From: Burkholderiales bacterium 8X
Lineage (GTDB): Bacteria > Pseudomonadota > Gammaproteobacteria > Burkholderiales > Burkholderiaceae_C
Direction of reading: 5' to 3'
Assembly: GCA_902506565.1 (NCBI GenBank)
Contig: LR732703.1
Span: 4,492,863-4,556,862 of the forward strand
Length of the DNA: 64,000 nt
In this document: piece by piece, positions 45,671 to 54,793 of the stretch
Position numbering within the stretch: the stretch's first letter is position 1
How the letters are laid out: each line of letters starts with the position of its first letter
Program-made: the position numbers and the translations under genes
The notes under the pieces: generated by a model
What the model was told of the DNA's origin: nothing
Seen by the model: only the letters and a program-made list of their open reading frames with translations
The model's database searches: none

Positions 45671-46906
45671 TCAGCGGACAGCGGCCGCGGGGTTCGCGCC
45701 GCCATCGAGCGGAAGCCAGACCGTGAAGGTGGTGCCATCGTCGACGGTCGACCGGACCTCGAGTCGACCGCCGTGCGCCGCGACGATCTGCGAGCAGATG
45801 TGCAGGCCCAGGCCCAGGCCGCCGCCTCGATGGCTGTTGAGCGGCCGCCAGAACGGCTCGAACACGCGAGCGAGGTTTTCTTCGGGTATCGGCTGTCCGC
45901 CGTTGCGCACCGAAAGCACCAGCCAGGGGCCGGCGATCTTCGACTCGACTTCGATCGGCACGTCGGCCGAGCCATGCGTGAGCGCATTGCCGATGAGATT
46001 CGACAGCAGCTGCTGGACCCTCGCCTCGTCGCAGCGCACCGGACGCGGGATGTCGATGTCCGCGATGACCGCCCGCTCGACATGCGCCTCGCGGCTTTCG
46101 GCCACCACGTCGCGGAGCGCCGCGCCCAGCGAATCGGTTTCGACCAGATTCACGCCCATGCCGGAGCCCAGCCGGCCCCGTGCGAAATCGAGCACGTCGT
46201 CGATCAGGCGGGACATGCGCCGCGAGCTGGTCTTGAGGCGCCTGGCGATGCGAACGATGTCTTCTTCCTGGCGGCGGGTCAGCAGGTCGGCGGTGGCCTC
46301 GACCGCCGCCAACGGGTTGCGCAGGTCGTGCCCGAGAACCGCGATGAACTGCTCGCGCAGCTCGGCGGTGGCGCGCTCGTCGAGCAGCGCGGTCTCGGTG
46401 GCGCGGTGGAGTTGCTCGCGACTGCGCACCTGCTCCTCGTCCTCGAGCTGCCGCGCGATCAGCTCGGCGAAGCTGTTGAACATGCCGAGGGTTCGCTCGT
46501 TCGACACCGCCGCCGGATTCGGATCGATGGCGCACAGGTTGCCGAAATAGTCGCCGTTGCTGAAGACGATCGGCACCGAGACGTAGCTCTTGATGCCATA
46601 GATGCGGGGCGTGTGGTGGTCGCGGTAGATCGGATCGCAGCCGGCGTCGTCGATGACGATCGGGCGGCGAGCCTCGCGCGCCTCGGTACACAGCGTGGTG
46701 CTGACGTCCAGCTGACCACCGGAGCGCAGGCCGAACGCGATCTGGTCATGCACCGCGCAGGCCGTCCAGCTGGTGTCCGTGACCCGGGCCACGGCGGCGA
46801 ATCCCATGCCGGTCGACTCGCAAATGATTCGCAGCAGCACCGGGACGGCGCTGAGCGCGCCCACGGCTGCGACGTCGCGGTCGATGGCGGCCTGGCTCTC
46901 ATTCAT
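45671..46906 (-). CDS. GAF-domain sensor histidine kinase
   Basis: 411 aa, no membrane helix, so cytoplasmic. N-terminal GAF domain (~20-165; ESTGMGFAAVARVTD, VPIVFSNGDYFGNLCAIDP), then the HisKA dimerisation helix with the phospho-His in FIAVLGHDLRNPLAAVE, and a HATPase with N box NLIGNALTHG and G2 motif GGGLGLGLHI. ATG 46906 is preferred to a TTG at 46996 that would overlap the receiver gene. Encoded directly after a stand-alone receiver, its probable partner. Confidence 0.9.
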   Translation of the reverse strand: MNESQAAIDRDVAAVGALSAVPVLLRIICESTGMGFAAVARVTDTSWTACAVHDQIAFGLRSGGQLDVSTTLCTEAREARRPIVIDDAGCDPIYRDHHTPRIYGIKSYVSVPIVFSNGDYFGNLCAIDPNPAAVSNERTLGMFNSFAELIARQLEDEEQVRSREQLHRATETALLDERATAELREQFIAVLGHDLRNPLAAVEATADLLTRRQEEDIVRIARRLKTSSRRMSRLIDDVLDFARGRLGSGMGVNLVETDSLGAALRDVVAESREAHVERAVIADIDIPRPVRCDEARVQQLLSNLIGNALTHGSADVPIEVESKIAGPWLVLSVRNGGQPIPEENLARVFEPFWRPLNSHRGGGLGLGLHICSQIVAAHGGRLEVRSTVDDGTTFTVWLPLDGGANPAAAVR

Positions 46907-46992
46907 GCGAACAAGCGGGGGATTCGAAACGGGTGGATTGATCGACGGATTAAACCACCGAGAAGCCGATCTGCGACTTCGGTAAACGCCGG

Positions 46993-47376
46993 TCAATCAC
47001 GCTGCAGATCGTTCTCTTGCCGGCCCTGGCGAAGGTGTTCGAGAAACAATTCGAGCCCCGTGAGCTTGTCGAACACGGCGTCCGCGCCGCAGGTCAGCGC
47101 CTCGTCCTCTGCGACTTCGGCGTAATTGGTGAGCACGATGACCTGCTGGCCCGGACGCCGCGTCGCGACCTTCTTGACCACGCCGAGGCCGGAGCCTTCT
47201 TCGAGGAAGAGGTCGATGATCAGCACGTCCCATTCGCCCGGGTGGCGGGCCAGCCAGGCTTCGGCTTCGGCCTGTGACCGGGCGATGCCGACGGTCTCGA
47301 CGTTGGCCATGTCGTCCATGGCGCTGATCAGGCTGTCGCTGATCGCCACGTTGTCTTCCACCAGGTAGGCACGCAT
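46993..47376 (-). CDS. Stand-alone response-regulator receiver
   Basis: 127 aa, receiver domain only. Acidic pocket VEDN at 7-10, phosphorylated Asp in LIIDLFLEEGSG near 54, Thr/Ser switch in VIVLTNYA and conserved Lys in VFDK. There is no output domain, so it signals by protein contact or as part of a relay. A paralogue at 53376-53792 shares the unusual LTNYA and IDL-LE-GSGL motifs. Confidence 0.9.
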   Translation of the reverse strand: MRAYLVEDNVAISDSLISAMDDMANVETVGIARSQAEAEAWLARHPGEWDVLIIDLFLEEGSGLGVVKKVATRRPGQQVIVLTNYAEVAEDEALTCGADAVFDKLTGLELFLEHLRQGRQENDLQRD

Positions 47377-47469
47377 CTTCGAAGTCTTGTCATTCAGTTT
47401 TGCCCGAGATGCTACCCAAGGCTCGGCCCCCCTGCGACCGGGCCGCCCGATGGCCCCAGGGCCGCGGGG

Positions 47470-48372
47470 CTAGGCGGTTGACATCGCGCCGAGCAGGAAA
47501 TCCCTGAAGCTGCGGGCCGCCGGCGACAGGGTGAGCCCGCGCTTCACGAAAAGCCCGAGCTCGCGGTGGATCACCGGCGCCACCAGCGGCCGCGCGACCA
47601 GGCCGAAGGGCTCGATCAGTTGCAGCGACTTGGCCGGCTGGGCGGTCACCCCGTGGCCCGACTGCACCATGCCGAAGGCGGTCGTGATGAACGAGACCTC
47701 GTGCGCCGGTTGCAACACCAGCGAAGCCGAATGCTTGAAGAGATCGGCCTGCAGTCGCTGGGTGAAGTCGGGCGTGAGGCTCACGAAGGGCTGCTTCAGC
47801 ACCTGCGCCCATCGCACGCTCTCGCGAGCCGCCATCGGATGGTCCGGCGGGCAGATGAACCACAGACGGTCGCGCAAGAGCCGCTCCTGCACCAGTTCGG
47901 GCGGCGTGCTTCGCTGCGGCGCGATGCCCAGGTCGGCCTCGCCGCTGAGCACGCGCCCGAGCGCCTGCTGATTGAGCGAGTCGAGCACATAGACGGTGAT
48001 CGCCGGATAGAGCCTTCGGTACTGCTGGATCAACGCCGGCAGCGTGGTGGAGGCATAGAGCGGCGTGCAGGCGATGCGCACCGTGCCGCGCTTTTTCTGC
48101 GCGAGGTCCTGGGTGGCGGCGAGCGCCAGCGTCAGGTCGTCGAGCAGCTTGCGCGCGAGCGGATAGAACTCGCCGCCGGCGGTCGAGAGCGTGGTCGAGC
48201 GCGTGCTGCGGTCGAACACCCGTACCGCCATGCCGCGTTCGAGTTCCTTGACCAGGAGGCTCAAGGCCGACGGCGTGACATGCATTCGCCGCGCGGCCGC
48301 CGCGAAGCTGCCGGTTTCGGCGACGGCCACGAAGGCGCGCAACTGGCGCAGGGTGACATGGTGCGGATTCAT
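47470..48372 (-). CDS. LysR-type regulator of the Hyi-Rieske operon
   Basis: 300 aa. Winged helix: TLRQLRAFVAVAETGSFAAA and ALSLLVKELERGMAVRVFDR; effector domain from ~90 (GTVRIACTPLYASTTLPALI). ATG at 48372. Divergent to the operon at 48462-51631, which it likely regulates; the 89-bp spacer contains CATCTCTACGATG (48424-48436), a small dyad that could be part of its site. Confidence 0.9.
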   Translation of the reverse strand: MNPHHVTLRQLRAFVAVAETGSFAAAARRMHVTPSALSLLVKELERGMAVRVFDRSTRSTTLSTAGGEFYPLARKLLDDLTLALAATQDLAQKKRGTVRIACTPLYASTTLPALIQQYRRLYPAITVYVLDSLNQQALGRVLSGEADLGIAPQRSTPPELVQERLLRDRLWFICPPDHPMAARESVRWAQVLKQPFVSLTPDFTQRLQADLFKHSASLVLQPAHEVSFITTAFGMVQSGHGVTAQPAKSLQLIEPFGLVARPLVAPVIHRELGLFVKRGLTLSPAARSFRDFLLGAMSTA

Positions 48373-48461
48373 CAGGAAAGCTCAACACGCGTCGAGAAAA
48401 ACGCGTTTGCCTCACGAGTTTCGCATCTCTACGATGAGTCGTTCTTCCACGACCAGACCCG

Positions 48462-49274
48462 ATGACGATGCTGCGCTTCGACCCCAACCTGCGATGGCTT
48501 TTCACCGAGCTTCCGATGCTCGACCGCTACGAGGCCGCCGCGGCCTGCGGCTTCAAGGGCGTGGAGGTGGCCTTTCCGTACGAATACCCGGCACGCGAGA
48601 TCGCCGCCCGGCTCGATGCCAACGGGCTCCAGCTCGTGCAGATCCTCTCGCCCTTCGACTGGGATGGCGGCGAGCGCGGCCTTGCTGCGCTGCCCGGCCG
48701 CGAGGCCGCCTTCAAGGACAGCATCCGCACCGCGCTCGATTACGGCGTGCAAGTCGGCCGGCCGATGATCCATGTGATGCCGGGCCGGATGACGCCCGAG
48801 CACGATCGCGAACGCTGCCTGGCGCTCTTCGTCGAGAACATCGCCTGGGCGGCCGACCAGGCCCGGCAGGCCGGCATCACCCTGATCCTCGAGCCCTGCT
48901 GTCGAGCCCGCTTTCCCGACTTCCTCTATCACCGCATCGCCGAGGGCATGGCCGTGGTCGACGCGGTCGGCCGCGACAACGTCAAGCTCTGCTTCGACAC
49001 CTTCCACATCCAGATGGAAGAAGGCGCCATCGCCGACCGGCTCGAGGCGGCATGGGGCTACATCGGCCACATCCAGGTCGGCAACGTGCCCGGGCGGCAC
49101 GAGCCCGGCACCGGCGAGATCCACTTTCCGTACCTGTTCGAGCTGATCGGGCGCAAGGGCTGGGCCGGGTGGATCGGCTGCGAGTACACGCCGTCCGGTG
49201 CGACCACCGAGACGCTCGGCTGGGGCCGGCCCTTCGGCATCGGCGCGCCGGCCACGGAGGGCGCCGCATGCTGA
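48462..49274 (+). CDS. Hydroxypyruvate isomerase-like TIM-barrel enzyme
   Basis: 270 aa of the Hyi/OtnI subfamily of xylose-isomerase-like barrels. Landmarks: NLRWLFTELPMLDRYEAAAA at the start, GVEVAFPYEYP, the metal-site Glu in LILEPCC, CFDTFHIQMEEG and HIQVGNVPGRHEPGTGE. In OtnI the reaction is isomerisation of a 2-oxo sugar acid. It overlaps the Rieske oxygenase gene that follows, so the true substrate here may be an aromatic-derived oxo acid rather than hydroxypyruvate. Confidence 0.87.
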   Translation: MTMLRFDPNLRWLFTELPMLDRYEAAAACGFKGVEVAFPYEYPAREIAARLDANGLQLVQILSPFDWDGGERGLAALPGREAAFKDSIRTALDYGVQVGRPMIHVMPGRMTPEHDRERCLALFVENIAWAADQARQAGITLILEPCCRARFPDFLYHRIAEGMAVVDAVGRDNVKLCFDTFHIQMEEGAIADRLEAAWGYIGHIQVGNVPGRHEPGTGEIHFPYLFELIGRKGWAGWIGCEYTPSGATTETLGWGRPFGIGAPATEGAAC

Positions 49275-50581
49275 GCGCCGCCGACAACGAGCTCCTGACC
49301 CGCACCGGTCCGGATACGCCGATGGGGCAGTTCTTTCGCCGCTTCTGGCAGCCGGTCGCGCTCTCGCGCGAATTGCCCGAGAACGACGGTTCGCCGCTCA
49401 AGGTCAACCTGCTGGGCGAAGAGCTGGTCGCCTTTCGCAGCAGCGACGGGGTGGTCGGGCTGGTCGAGGCACGCTGCCCGCACCGCGGCGCCAACCTGTA
49501 CTTCGGCCGCAACGAAGACTGCGCGATCCGCTGCGTGTTCCATGGCTGGAAGTTCGACCGCGAGGGCAAGCCGCTCGAACTGCCGAACGTGCCGCCCGGC
49601 ACCCACTACCAGCAGACGGTGCGCCTCAAGGCCTACCCGACGCGCGAATACGGCGAGATGGTCTGGGCCTACCTCGGGCCCGACCCCTGGGACCGGCCGC
49701 TGCCAGACGTGCCGCAACTCGAATTCGGCGCGGTGCCGGCCTCGCATCGCTTCGTCACCAAGAAGCTGCAGGAGTGCAACTGGGCCCAGTCGATCGAAGG
49801 CGCGCTCGACACCTCGCACTTTTCCTTCCTGCACATGCCGGCGCCGCACGTGCCCTCGAACGAGAACGAGGACGCGCCCGCCGACGAGAAGCGGCTGCGC
49901 TGGATCCGCGACGATCCGCTGCCGCGCTTCTCGATCCTGGAGCACGAGGTCGGCTTCGTGGTCGGCGGTGCGCGGCGCGCCGATGGCGACCGCCGCTACT
50001 GGCGCAGCGCGCAATTCGCGTTGCCATCGCACAGCACCACGCCGTCGACCCTGCCGGGCGAGAACCACTTCGGCTACACCTGGGTGCCGATCGACGATCA
50101 CAACTGCTGGATCTACACCTACGCCTGGAACCCGGAGCGCCCGCTGACGGAGGACGAGGTCGCCCGCTTCAAACGCGGACACGGCGTGATCGCCGAAGTC
50201 GACGAGCATTTCATCCCGATCCGCAATCGCGCCAACGAATACCTGATCGACCGGCAGCACCAGAAGCACATCAGCTTCACCGGCGTGCGCGGCGTTGCCG
50301 AGCAGGACGCCATGATCCAGGACAGCCAGGGCCGCATCGCCGATCGAACCCGCGAGCATTTGTCGGCTTCCGATGCAGCCATCGTGCGGTTTCGGCGGGC
50401 CGTAATCGGCGGTGCCAAGGCCCTGGTCGCCGGCACCGAGCCGGCTGCTGCAGAGAAGGCGGCAGCCTACCGGCTGCGCTCCGGCAGCTGGATGGCTTCC
50501 GAAGGCACGTCGTTCGAGCAGGTGATGCTGGAACGCTTCGGCGACATGCACGGGCGGGTGACGCAGGAAAGCTATCCCTAG
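49268..50581 (+). CDS. Rieske non-haem iron oxygenase, alpha subunit
   Basis: 437 aa. Rieske centre: CPHRGANLYF near residue 64 and CVFHGWKFDREG near 90. Catalytic iron site: NWAQSIEGALDTSHFSFLH, giving the Asp-x2-His-x4-His set near 180-190. The layout fits the phthalate 4,5-dioxygenase / vanillate demethylase type, single-subunit oxygenases. No ferredoxin reductase is encoded nearby, so its redox partner comes from elsewhere. Start overlaps the stop of the Hyi-like gene. Confidence 0.9.
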   Translation: MLSAADNELLTRTGPDTPMGQFFRRFWQPVALSRELPENDGSPLKVNLLGEELVAFRSSDGVVGLVEARCPHRGANLYFGRNEDCAIRCVFHGWKFDREGKPLELPNVPPGTHYQQTVRLKAYPTREYGEMVWAYLGPDPWDRPLPDVPQLEFGAVPASHRFVTKKLQECNWAQSIEGALDTSHFSFLHMPAPHVPSNENEDAPADEKRLRWIRDDPLPRFSILEHEVGFVVGGARRADGDRRYWRSAQFALPSHSTTPSTLPGENHFGYTWVPIDDHNCWIYTYAWNPERPLTEDEVARFKRGHGVIAEVDEHFIPIRNRANEYLIDRQHQKHISFTGVRGVAEQDAMIQDSQGRIADRTREHLSASDAAIVRFRRAVIGGAKALVAGTEPAAAEKAAAYRLRSGSWMASEGTSFEQVMLERFGDMHGRVTQESYP

Positions 50582-50629
50582 CAGGCGCTCGCCGCCTGCA
50601 TCGACAACAACGAACGGAGACCCCCACCC

Positions 50630-51631
50630 ATGATTCGATTTCCGGACCCATCCCGCCTGCGCGCTCGGAGGCTGGCGATCGGCGCGCTGCTCGCCTTCGG
50701 CGCCTTGCCTTTTGCACAGGCACAGGCTCAGGCCTACCCCACCAAGGCGATCAAGCTGGTGATTCCCTACGCGGTCGGCGGCTCCACCGATCAGACGGGG
50801 CGGCTGCTCGCGCGCTCCTTGTCGACCCGGCTCGGTCAGCCGGTGGTGGTCGAGAACCGCGCCGGCGCCGGCGGCTCGGTCGGGCACGAAGCCGTGGCCA
50901 AGGCACCGGCCGATGGCTACACCCTGCTCTTCAGCGCGGCGGGGCCGCTGACCGTGACGCCGCACACCTACGCCAAGCTGCCATACGACCCGGTGAAAAG
51001 TTTCGAGCCGGTGACGCTGGTGGCCACGCAGCCGCTGCTGCTGGTGGTCAATCCCGCGCTCAAGGTTCAGAACGTCGCCGACCTGGTCCGCGAGGCGAAG
51101 TCGCGTGCGGGCAAGCTCACCTACGGGTCCTTCGGCAATGGCAGCGCCGCACACCTTGCAGGCGAATACTTCAAGACGCTGACCAAGGTCGACATGGTTC
51201 ACGTGCCGTACAAGGGCAGCGGGCCGGCGCTGGTCGACCTGGTCGGCGGGCAGATCGACCTGATGTTCGACGTGTTCAGCACGGCCGCGCCGCTCGTCAA
51301 GGGATCGAAGCTGCGGGCGCTGGCCATTACCTCGGCCGAACGATCGAGCCAGTTCCCGGACGTGCCGACCATGCAGCAGGCCGGGGTCGACGGCTTCGAG
51401 GCAGGAACCTGGTTCGGGCTGCTGGCCCCCGCAGGAACGCCGAAGGACGTGACGGACGCCTTGTCGCAGGCGGTCAACGCCTCGCTGCAGGAAAAGGAGT
51501 TGCGCGACACCCTCGAATCGCAGGGCGCGCGGGTCCGCGGCGGAACGCCTCAGGATTTCTCGAGGTTCTTCCTGGCGGAATACGACAAGTGGGGAAAGAT
51601 CGTGAAAGCGGCCGGAGTGACCGCCGAGTGA
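50630..51631 (+). CDS. Bug-family tripartite tricarboxylate binding protein
   Basis: 333 aa with a signal peptide (ends PFAQAQAQA) and the Bug fold: YPTKAIKLVIPYAVGGSTDQ, VVVENRAGAGGSVGHEAVAK, DGYTLLFSAAG and LVGGQIDLMFDVFSTAAP. Periplasmic capture protein, usually for carboxylates or aromatic acids. Tct membrane partners are not adjacent. Its position after the Rieske gene suggests it binds the oxygenase substrate. Confidence 0.9.
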   Translation: MIRFPDPSRLRARRLAIGALLAFGALPFAQAQAQAYPTKAIKLVIPYAVGGSTDQTGRLLARSLSTRLGQPVVVENRAGAGGSVGHEAVAKAPADGYTLLFSAAGPLTVTPHTYAKLPYDPVKSFEPVTLVATQPLLLVVNPALKVQNVADLVREAKSRAGKLTYGSFGNGSAAHLAGEYFKTLTKVDMVHVPYKGSGPALVDLVGGQIDLMFDVFSTAAPLVKGSKLRALAITSAERSSQFPDVPTMQQAGVDGFEAGTWFGLLAPAGTPKDVTDALSQAVNASLQEKELRDTLESQGARVRGGTPQDFSRFFLAEYDKWGKIVKAAGVTAE

Positions 51632-51676
51632 TTCGGCTCACGCCGCTCGGAGCTGCGGACCCGCTCCGGGCGCGGC

Positions 51677-51997
51677 TCAGGAAAGCTGCATCAGGTCCGA
51701 CAGGCGGTTGACCACGGCGCGAATGCGATTCGGCGGCGGTGCGCTGCGCGCTGCAGACAAGGATTCCAACGCGTCGGCAACGGCGTCGGCTCCCTGGTCG
51801 CCATAGGCCGCGCGGGTGGTGCGCCAAGCCGCAGCCAGCGTCAGCAATTCTTCGTTGTTGAGAGGTGCCAAGGGCACGTTCTCGGGCTTCAGGCTGCGCA
51901 ATGCGGGCCGACGGGCCGGTGCATCCAGCCTCGCGCGAAGCGAACCCACCAGCAGGGGCGCGGAGCGGGAGATCGGGGATGAAGCAAGCGATTGCAT
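51677..51997 (-). CDS. Small hypothetical protein
   Basis: 106 aa, no recognised domain. N-terminal ~35 residues are basic and polar (SLRARLDAPARRPALRSL); the rest is helical with alternating Ala/Leu (NNEELLTLAAAWRTTRAAYG, GADAVADALESLSAAR). No signal peptide or membrane helix. Preceded by an A+T-rich 230-bp spacer (51998-52229) with several T runs that probably contains its promoter. Confidence 0.6.
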   Translation of the reverse strand: MQSLASSPISRSAPLLVGSLRARLDAPARRPALRSLKPENVPLAPLNNEELLTLAAAWRTTRAAYGDQGADAVADALESLSAARSAPPPNRIRAVVNRLSDLMQLS

Positions 51998-52229
51998 GTA
52001 GTACCTTTTAGCTAGCCGCTACTGTAACAAAGAACCACAAAGGTGTTACTCGTTTTTTCACGTTTGTCACCGGAAGGTTCTAAAAAGAGGATTTTTTCGC
52101 AGCAATCGCTACTTGGACGTAGGACTTTTTCGTTACCGAGCTTTGTCGGCCGAATGCAACGTTGCGGCCGACAGTATCGACTGCTTCGAGGGCCTTTTCA
52201 GGCGCCGGCGGTGGGCTCGTTCATCAGCC

Positions 52230-53264
52230 TCAGCGCCATTGCAGCAGCAAAGACCAGGGCTGTCGGCTGACACCGCGGTCGACGCATCCGGCGGCGTCCA
52301 GGCAGCCGCTCGATCGATAGCTCGGATCCAGCAGGCGGGTGCCGGGCGCAAATTGAAGCCGTCTGCGCGTGACGGCTTGCGCCACGTTGCCACCGATCGC
52401 CTCGATGCCACCTGCATCGGTTTGCACCACCACGTCGCAGTGCATCGCAAGCGCCTGCCCGCCCGCGCGCCGCTCCGCCAGCACCGCTCCCAGTTTCTCG
52501 AAGTCGTCGAGCCCGGCAGCGGCGGCGCGGGCATGGCAGACCAGGTCGCCGACCCGGGGCGTGTTGCGCGCCAGGTCGCAGGCGCGCAGCGCATACGGCG
52601 TCGCCTGGCCGCCAGCCTCTTGCACGCTGGCCTGCCAGGCGGCGCCGGCGTAGTCCGCGTGGGCTTCCGAGACGGTGAATTCCGAATCGCCCAACCCGGC
52701 CTCCTTGGCCAACCAGCTGACGAAGGCGGCCGACCAGGGCGTGTCGATGACCCCGACCCGATGGAGGGCAGCTTCGATGGCCAGGTAATCCTGCGACGAA
52801 AGACCTTGCTCCGGCCCGACGCCCAGTCCCTGCAGGCGGGAGGCCGATGCCTCTTGCAGCGATTGCAGCAGCAAGCCGCGGTCGGCAGGTCTCAGGGCGC
52901 CGAAGCGCACCAGGGACGGCAGCCGGCCGCGCGGATCGACCGCCTTCCAGTACTTCATGACGCGCTGCCAGGGCGCGGTTCCCATGGGTCCGCGGCGCGG
53001 ATCCTCGGCTTCGGACACGCCGATGACGGTGAGCCGGCCTTCTGCGTCGAGAAACTGCCCACCGAAGGCGGCGTGTTCGCCTCGCGCGGCTTCCGCGAAG
53101 ACCGCGGCGCGAGGCGGCGGCGGGCTGGTCGAGGCCGCTCGGCAAAAGTCGGCGGCCGCTCCGAGGGCGCCGGTCGGCATGGAAAGCAAGGCCGGCAACC
53201 CAAGGAACAGCGGCAAATGCCGGGCGAGCGGGCTGCGGCTCCAGGTAGCGGGAGAAGAAGGCAT
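52230..53264 (-). CDS. Exported DUF2272-type protein
   Basis: 344 aa with a signal peptide (LPLFLGLPALLSMPTGALG). The central region has DTPWSAAFVSWLAKEAGLGD, then EAHADYAGAAW and VGDLVCHARA, the Cys/His pattern of DUF2272 proteins, which are related to NlpC/P60-like or CHAP cysteine peptidases acting on peptidoglycan. I place it there by motif similarity only. Two Cys near the C-terminus (SGCLDAAGCVDRG) may form a disulphide. Confidence 0.7.
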   Translation of the reverse strand: MPSSPATWSRSPLARHLPLFLGLPALLSMPTGALGAAADFCRAASTSPPPPRAAVFAEAARGEHAAFGGQFLDAEGRLTVIGVSEAEDPRRGPMGTAPWQRVMKYWKAVDPRGRLPSLVRFGALRPADRGLLLQSLQEASASRLQGLGVGPEQGLSSQDYLAIEAALHRVGVIDTPWSAAFVSWLAKEAGLGDSEFTVSEAHADYAGAAWQASVQEAGGQATPYALRACDLARNTPRVGDLVCHARAAAAGLDDFEKLGAVLAERRAGGQALAMHCDVVVQTDAGGIEAIGGNVAQAVTRRRLQFAPGTRLLDPSYRSSGCLDAAGCVDRGVSRQPWSLLLQWR

Positions 53265-53375
53265 GTCGCGAGCAGGATAGCTGCGAGCGACGCCGCCGTG
53301 CGGTGGCGCTCGTTGGCGGTCGCCAGCTCTTCACCGGGCCCTGCAGGCGCAACGTGCCTCCGGCGAGTCGGTCGA

Positions 53376-53792
53376 CTACGAGCGCCTCAATTGCCGGACC
53401 ACGGTCGTCGCCACCGGCTTGGCAGCCGACCAGCGCTGGCACTGTTCCAGCAACTCATCCAGGCCTTCGCTCTTGTCGTAGACCGCGTCGGCACCGGCAT
53501 CGAGGCAGCGGCGCCGCATCGCGGCTGTCGCATAGTTGGTCAGCACCACCGCATGCTGGTCCGGACGGCGTTTTCGGCAGGCTGCCAGCACCGAAAGCCC
53601 GCTCCCCTGTTCCAGCAACAGGTCGATCACCACGATCGACCAGGGCTGGCTCGGGGAGCGCAGCGCGGCGATGGCGTCGATCTGGTTGACCAACATGGCG
53701 ACCACTTGGAGCCGGCCGCTCCGGTGCAGCAGGTCCGCGATGAACACGCGAGCCTGCGCATCGTCCTCGACGAGGAGAACCGGGAGGGTCAT
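53376..53792 (-). CDS. Stand-alone response-regulator receiver, second copy
   Basis: 138 aa from ATG 53792 (MTLPVLLVEDDAQ); a longer in-frame start at 53834 is possible. Receiver domain: VEDD pocket, phospho-Asp in IVVIDLLLEQGSG, VVLTNYA switch and VYDKSEG Lys. Similar to the receiver at 46993-47376 in motif detail. A ~20-residue tail follows the domain. No kinase gene is adjacent. Confidence 0.87.
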   Translation of the reverse strand: MTLPVLLVEDDAQARVFIADLLHRSGRLQVVAMLVNQIDAIAALRSPSQPWSIVVIDLLLEQGSGLSVLAACRKRRPDQHAVVLTNYATAAMRRRCLDAGADAVYDKSEGLDELLEQCQRWSAAKPVATTVVRQLRRS

Positions 53793-53890
53793 GGACGTCC
53801 CAGGGGCAGGAAATCGAATCAGCACGGCCTCCAATGTAGTACGAAAGGGTTCATTTCACCAGTGACTGCGAAGCCCGCTACCATGCTTCG

Positions 53891-54229
53891 ATGCGCCGCA
53901 CGCTCTTCATCGCCACTTGCCTGGTTGCCGCCAGCTCCGCCGGCCTCGCACAGACTCCCAAGCTCCCGATCCAGAGCAGCGAGGAAAGCACGATCTACGT
54001 GAATCCCAACGCCACCTCGACCGAGAACTCGATCGAAACCAAGGGCGCAACGCTCGGGGTGCAGAACAAGGACGGCAGCGGCATGTACGGCGGCATGGAC
54101 ACTTCGGGTCGCCGCCCGACCTACTCGCTGGGCGCGAGCAGCGGCGGCGACGTGTCCTTCTCCGCCGGCGCCGAGTCGGACGGCAAGGACAAGAAGGGCC
54201 TCAAGGCCGGCATCACGATCAAGTACTAG
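53891..54229 (+). CDS. Small secreted protein, unknown
   Basis: 112 aa: signal peptide (LFIATCLVAASSAGLAQ) and a mature part of ~94 residues rich in Ser, Gly, Thr and Asp with short repeating strand-like segments (YSLGASSGGDVSFSAGAES, GLKAGITIKY). The ending in an aromatic residue after alternating residues could suit an outer-membrane or amyloid-like strand. No family recognised. Confidence 0.7.
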   Translation: MRRTLFIATCLVAASSAGLAQTPKLPIQSSEESTIYVNPNATSTENSIETKGATLGVQNKDGSGMYGGMDTSGRRPTYSLGASSGGDVSFSAGAESDGKDKKGLKAGITIKY

Positions 54230-54251
54230 CAACCGACACCCAGGAAACACC

Positions 54252-54461
54252 ATGCCCGCCAATGCCAAAGTCATCCGCAGCATCGAATACCGTGCGGGAG
54301 ACGGCCCGATGGTCGAAATACCCGAGGGCTTGCTCGAGGTGAACCTCCATGACGACAGCGCCGTCCTGAGCTGGGACGACGGCGGCAGTCCGCAGACGGC
54401 CGCCATCCCGCTGGAGGAATACGAACGCTTCGTGCGCGAGGGCCGGATCGCCCGCGACTAG
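54252..54461 (+). CDS. Small acidic hypothetical protein
   Basis: 69 aa, 22 bp after the secreted-protein gene. Beta-rich look (VNLHDDSAVLSWDDGG) followed by a helix EEYERFVREGRI. No domain recognised, no signal peptide. Its stop codon overlaps the stop of a converging 27-aa membrane-protein gene. Confidence 0.65.
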   Translation: MPANAKVIRSIEYRAGDGPMVEIPEGLLEVNLHDDSAVLSWDDGGSPQTAAIPLEEYERFVREGRIARD

Positions 54462-54541
54462 AAGATCAGCTTGCCGAGGCCGAGCACCACCGCGAGGCCA
54501 ATCAGGAAAATGATCGCGACGATCCACAGGACGATTTTCAT
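54458..54541 (-). CDS. 27-aa single-helix membrane protein
   Basis: Very short gene: MKIVLWIVAIIFLIGLAVVL followed by GLGKLIF and TAG. It is one hydrophobic helix with a Lys at each end. A GAGGAA site stands eight bases before ATG 54541. It follows another small membrane-associated protein gene on the same strand by 12 bp, and no longer gene covers it. Function unknown; such peptides often modulate a larger membrane complex. Confidence 0.65.
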   Translation of the reverse strand: MKIVLWIVAIIFLIGLAVVLGLGKLIF

Positions 54542-54553
54542 GAGCGGAATTCC

Positions 54554-54661
54554 TCAGCGGCGGCCGTAGGGCCCGTACGAATTGCCGGTCGGTTGCTTGC
54601 GCCCGCGATACCACTTGAGGGCAGCCCAGGCGATCGCGCCGAATTTCAAGAGTCTGAACAT
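54554..54661 (-). CDS. 35-aa membrane-associated small protein
   Basis: Starts MFRLLKFGAIAWAALKWYRG with an AAGGAAC site before ATG 54661, followed by a polar, Gly/Tyr/Arg tail (KQPTGNSYGPYGRR). One short hydrophobic helix then basic residues. Upstream partner of the 27-aa gene in a likely two-gene operon. Confidence 0.6.
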   Translation of the reverse strand: MFRLLKFGAIAWAALKWYRGRKQPTGNSYGPYGRR

Positions 54662-54793
54662 GAGGGTTCCTTTTCGTATGTCGGTGCCCGACTCTGGGCG
54701 CTGCGACGAGCCAGAAGCCGAGGTCGAGAACGCATGATGTTGTAGGCAGGCCGGCAACCGCAGTGCGGCGCGGCGGCGCAACGCCGCGGATCC

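Noticed and set aside
47377..47469. G+C-rich hairpins between the receiver and LysR genes as a factor-independent terminator
   Set aside because: Several overlapping GGCC-rich pairings are possible but none is followed by a T tract, and they cannot be told from background at this GC content.
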